A stretch of 23,607 nt of DNA from an uncultured Christensenella sp. Lineage in GTDB: Bacteria > Bacillota > Clostridia > Christensenellales > Borkfalkiaceae. The DNA lies in NCBI GenBank assembly GCA_910586345.1, contig CAJUHC010000022.1, positions 1-23,607 of the forward strand, written 5' to 3'. The notes beneath the pieces were generated by a model that saw only the letters and a list, made by a program, of their open reading frames with translations, did not search any database and was not told the origin of the DNA. This document shows, piece after piece, positions 21,801-23,607 of this stretch; within the stretch, counting starts at the first letter, position 1; each line of letters opens with the position of its first letter. Made by a program: the position numbers and the translations under genes.

Positions 21801-23607
21801 AACGGCGAAGTCAGCGGTTTGAACTTTTACTCCCGGGCGGACAGAATGTATGAATTCAGATTAACTCCCAAAAAGACTGCCGATATAATACGTCCGAACG
21901 TTTCGTCTTCAAGTATAATAACGTCGTATCTCGGCGTACCGCCCGTAATAAATACATTACCCGATATGACGAACGAATATTCGGATTACAGGGAAGCAAG
22001 TTGGGAATTGGTAACGCTGGACGACTTCAACCGTCCTAAGAGCGCGGAGACGGGCTGGCAAATCACAAGAGGCGCGAACGGAAACATAATTTGTACGAAA
22101 ACATACGTAACGTACGAATATGCGGCGGGCGAGCCGGATTATAACTGCCTTAAAAAGACAATAACGGAATATACCAACCTTAACGGAACGGCAAGTACGA
22201 GCGGCGCGGAAAAGAAAGTATACGTAGAAGAATACAGTTACTGCGAGCACGGCAACCTCGTAAAGACGGAAAGCTACGTAGAGGGAGAAGAGGGAACAAA
22301 CGGAATAACCGTAACGGAGAAAGTCTGCGACGAAAAGGGGAATATCGTAAAGGAATTTACGTATAACACCTTGGACAGCACAACGAAGTTTTATAAAGAA
22401 AGCGAAGTTGCAGAGGACGGCAAGGTAACCGCGGAGATAGACGAAACGGGCGAAAACAGAACCCGGCTAATCTACAACGACGGAACGGAAACGGTAAATA
22501 CCCGTATATTGCCGAACGGAAGCAAAGTAAGCTATTCGTACGACGAAAGCGGAAGAGTAACGGGAATAACGCAGAGCACGGAGAGCGGAGAAGAGAACAG
22601 TACGAGTATAAAATATACGTTGGGCTTGCCGACGCGCTTGACAAGCGGAAATAACGTGGTATACTATGAGTACGATAATAAACGCAGATTAAGGAAAGTA
22701 ACGTTAAACGGCACGGAAACGAATTTTATTGTCAGTGATAATGATGAAATAGAAGTAACGATAAAAGACGGTGTTATTTTCAGGACCGTAAAAGATAAAG
22801 ACGGAAACGTAATAAGAACGGAACTAAACGAAAGCGTACAAACAGAAAGAGTATACGAAGACGGACTGTTAAAGAGTGTAAAGGATAATGTAGCCGGCAC
22901 GACGACAAATTACGAGTATAACCCCAATAGAACGCTTAGAAAAATAAGTAACGGACAAGTAACGGAAGAATACACGTATAACGAGCGTAACGAAATAACA
23001 GGTAAAAAAATAACTTCCGGCGAAACAACGCATAACTACAAATACAGTTATAAAGAAAATGCGGCAAGAGAAATAGACTATATAGAAATGCCGTACGGAG
23101 TAAGAAGCTATGTATTGCGTGATGTAAACGGCAGGTATACCGGCAGGGAGTTAAAGTCAGGAACCGGAAATAAGGTCTACGGCGAATATATAAGTTACAG
23201 AAAAGTCGGCGACAGAGCAACCAATATGCCGAGCGCGGTATGGTACGCGAACGGAAACGTTATAAGAGATAACGTAAAGTATAAGTACGACGCTTGCGGA
23301 AATATCGTAGAGATAAGAGAGAACGGAAAGCTGACGGCAAGGTATGAATACGACGGTTTAAACAGGCTCGTAAGAGAGGACAATAAAAAACTCGGCAAAA
23401 CTTGGGTATACGGATACGACAGAAACGGAAATATAACGGTTAAGAGAGAGTATGCGTTTACGCTCCGAACGAGGGAATTGTTAGAAGAGCTTGAGAGCAC
23501 GGAAAAGCTGTACGGCTATGACGGAGACAGGTTAATATCTTACGACGGAGAGGAATGTAGTTATAATAGTGCGGGAGTGCCTGTAACGTACAGAGGGAAG
23601 CCCGTAA
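18855..23607 (+). CDS. Giant RHS/YD-repeat protein, 3' end missing
   Basis: One frame stays open from the ATG at 18855 to the right edge (1584 residues visible, no stop). AAGGAG is six bases upstream. The N terminus (1-40) is Lys/Glu-rich with no signal peptide. Then come a cysteine cluster (138-152: C138, C140, C145, C147, C152 with H149), a beta-rich domain with IPAPFM (226-231) and FPVKIDP (272-278) as in Firmicutes RHS proteins that carry DNRLRE domains, a DNRLRE-like AT-rich part (about 295-415), an AT-rich coiled-coil insertion (about 568-777), a Ser/Thr-rich linker (about 913-945), and YD repeats from about 780 onward, such as YYEYDNKRRL (1270-1279), YEYDGLNRLV (1497-1506) and YGYDRNGN (1519-1526). 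RHS proteins form a hollow beta-cocoon that encloses a C-terminal effector or toxin. That C-terminal core and any immunity gene are beyond the window, so function is unproven. Confidence 0.85.
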   Translation, partial: MNYILGNQPETKEAEKKEKEIKIEKEEINSEHENAIKVKKHFLFEDKSKREPNAKHYVGNDGTTTAVYSAKAVHFSDGESSGLSEIDNSLSDDGETFQTKANSFKTRFKKRSADGEIFEVADGKCKVGLKSRDLSKHCGCDADNCICEHSDCAESSLIFKDVTPNVDLQYSVDSDRVKENIIIKEKCDNYEYDFGMNIENLETCISDDGKTLQLKDTDSGKVKFYIPAPFMIDAAGAKSELVCYEIAEQSEGSLEFKVVADKDWINSEERKFPVKIDPQIVASDTSLFTYENYTQVEKEGSNGAYWSWERSEIKDDNIIIDAKNKLILKINKSKYQYLTKRITSVKLKFDGYSSNYDGHCPYISGCKINGNFYNLIYGINYIDITSLFKLYSVCTLEFTSESYCYTRINLGSGKEPQLIIEYMTNENEAEPKTFSLAGDATGSMDLETGAFTTSFSDIEAGSSALPLQIAHTHLKSDDDFNCGENWRLNLHQKLEKSGDEYVYADGNGRKHMITEVYYYVDGSSRKTVNKSEVTINPNGLLSCNVNGVTYEVTRELRTNEGLRLVTRLEDVNNIEFYEQRQENELQLENEIYQLKDTISELSYNIGVYKDKLANTGSPLLLYDNSNNIVDSLINSLGIKVLKDLFNLDNEIGDNNDNLMQRLENVDIAIAKLSITSEREIENLYYEFNNIEVKEDKSNQVVKDAAQINAIKQNLLRKLYKYKNQLTERFNNSTLGGLEPNKQRKASRDYTVLNQMQQRYEKYSIQLKQKNEQLKQLKRQLPTAYVTDDSGKILCFNCFGNLCAITDRYENVISVEWNEIITSEGKKEVITAVYDGERKTAFKYNRDGKLISITAPDGNRVAYTYSINELKKVKFSDGKINYFRYSSNNIARIRCNDHTLSEIKYNGYIPKSITTNSTVTEVTDSTETVAESNISDSCSTSENLLSSVQIIFEPNYISISDGNTTEYTLLDENKRTCGGYTKKNGEVSGLNFYSRADRMYEFRLTPKKTADIIRPNVSSSSIITSYLGVPPVINTLPDMTNEYSDYREASWELVTLDDFNRPKSAETGWQITRGANGNIICTKTYVTYEYAAGEPDYNCLKKTITEYTNLNGTASTSGAEKKVYVEEYSYCEHGNLVKTESYVEGEEGTNGITVTEKVCDEKGNIVKEFTYNTLDSTTKFYKESEVAEDGKVTAEIDETGENRTRLIYNDGTETVNTRILPNGSKVSYSYDESGRVTGITQSTESGEENSTSIKYTLGLPTRLTSGNNVVYYEYDNKRRLRKVTLNGTETNFIVSDNDEIEVTIKDGVIFRTVKDKDGNVIRTELNESVQTERVYEDGLLKSVKDNVAGTTTNYEYNPNRTLRKISNGQVTEEYTYNERNEITGKKITSGETTHNYKYSYKENAAREIDYIEMPYGVRSYVLRDVNGRYTGRELKSGTGNKVYGEYISYRKVGDRATNMPSAVWYANGNVIRDNVKYKYDACGNIVEIRENGKLTARYEYDGLNRLVREDNKKLGKTWVYGYDRNGNITVKREYAFTLRTRELLEELESTEKLYGYDGDRLISYDGEECSYNSAGVPVTYRGKPV

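Noticed and set aside
22357..23500. Several minus-strand frames rich in Ser, Leu, Phe and Tyr opposite the RHS gene
   Set aside because: They reflect the antisense of repetitive YD-repeat codons; hydrophobic composition here is a by-product, not evidence for membrane proteins.
1..23607. CRISPR arrays, transposases, integrases or attachment repeats
   Set aside because: I saw no regularly spaced repeats, no such protein motifs, and no duplicated 3' end of tRNA-Arg that would mark an integrated element; a full repeat search was not possible by eye.

Overview
The window looks like chromosome from a low-to-mid GC Gram-positive bacterium of the Clostridia type, probably an uncultured gut lineage. 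The grounds are sigma-A-like TTGACA/TATAAT promoters, strong GGAGG-type ribosome sites, ATGA stop/start overlaps, a lipoprotein polyamine receptor, a DUF4250 gene, and an RHS-type wall/toxin-like giant gene of the Firmicutes kind. The lineage is inferred; no rRNA is present.

Layout. (1) 2-1519: 3' part of a large secreted-type protein built from carbohydrate-binding-like and fibronectin-like modules, ended by a strong terminator. (2) 1770-9590: a compact seven-gene arginine operon, argG-argH-argC-argJ-argB-argD-argF, with a consensus promoter preceded by ARG-box-like palindromes and closed by a terminator at 9611-9654. ArgJ allows the cyclic acetyl route, so the operon covers glutamate to arginine except carbamoyl phosphate supply. 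(3) 9821-14976: a PuuR-like HTH-cupin regulator and potABCD, a spermidine/putrescine ABC importer. The ATPase carries an extra C-terminal TOBE-like block and the binding lipoprotein has an added C-terminal membrane helix. (4) 15013-16433: mnmA (minus strand) diverging from a DUF4250 gene and tRNA-Arg(CCG). The two promoters appear to share one palindromic -35 box and predict leaderless or nearly leaderless mRNAs. (5) 16605-18226: an alpha/beta hydrolase and a CPBP-family membrane protease, convergent. (6) 18227 to the right edge: a regulatory-looking leader, a small HTH-like protein, and a giant RHS/YD-repeat protein of at least 1584 residues running off the window.

Functional links. Arginine is the precursor of putrescine and spermidine, so the arginine operon next to a polyamine importer with its own regulator makes one nitrogen/polyamine neighbourhood. 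The HTH gene overlaps the RHS gene start (TAATG) and is probably translationally coupled to it. I see no phage integrase, transposase, CRISPR array or rRNA in this window. The least explained part is the right end: the RHS protein has no visible signal peptide, a cysteine cluster, two AT-rich inserted segments, one of them coiled-coil, and an unusual leader with a two-codon minigene.
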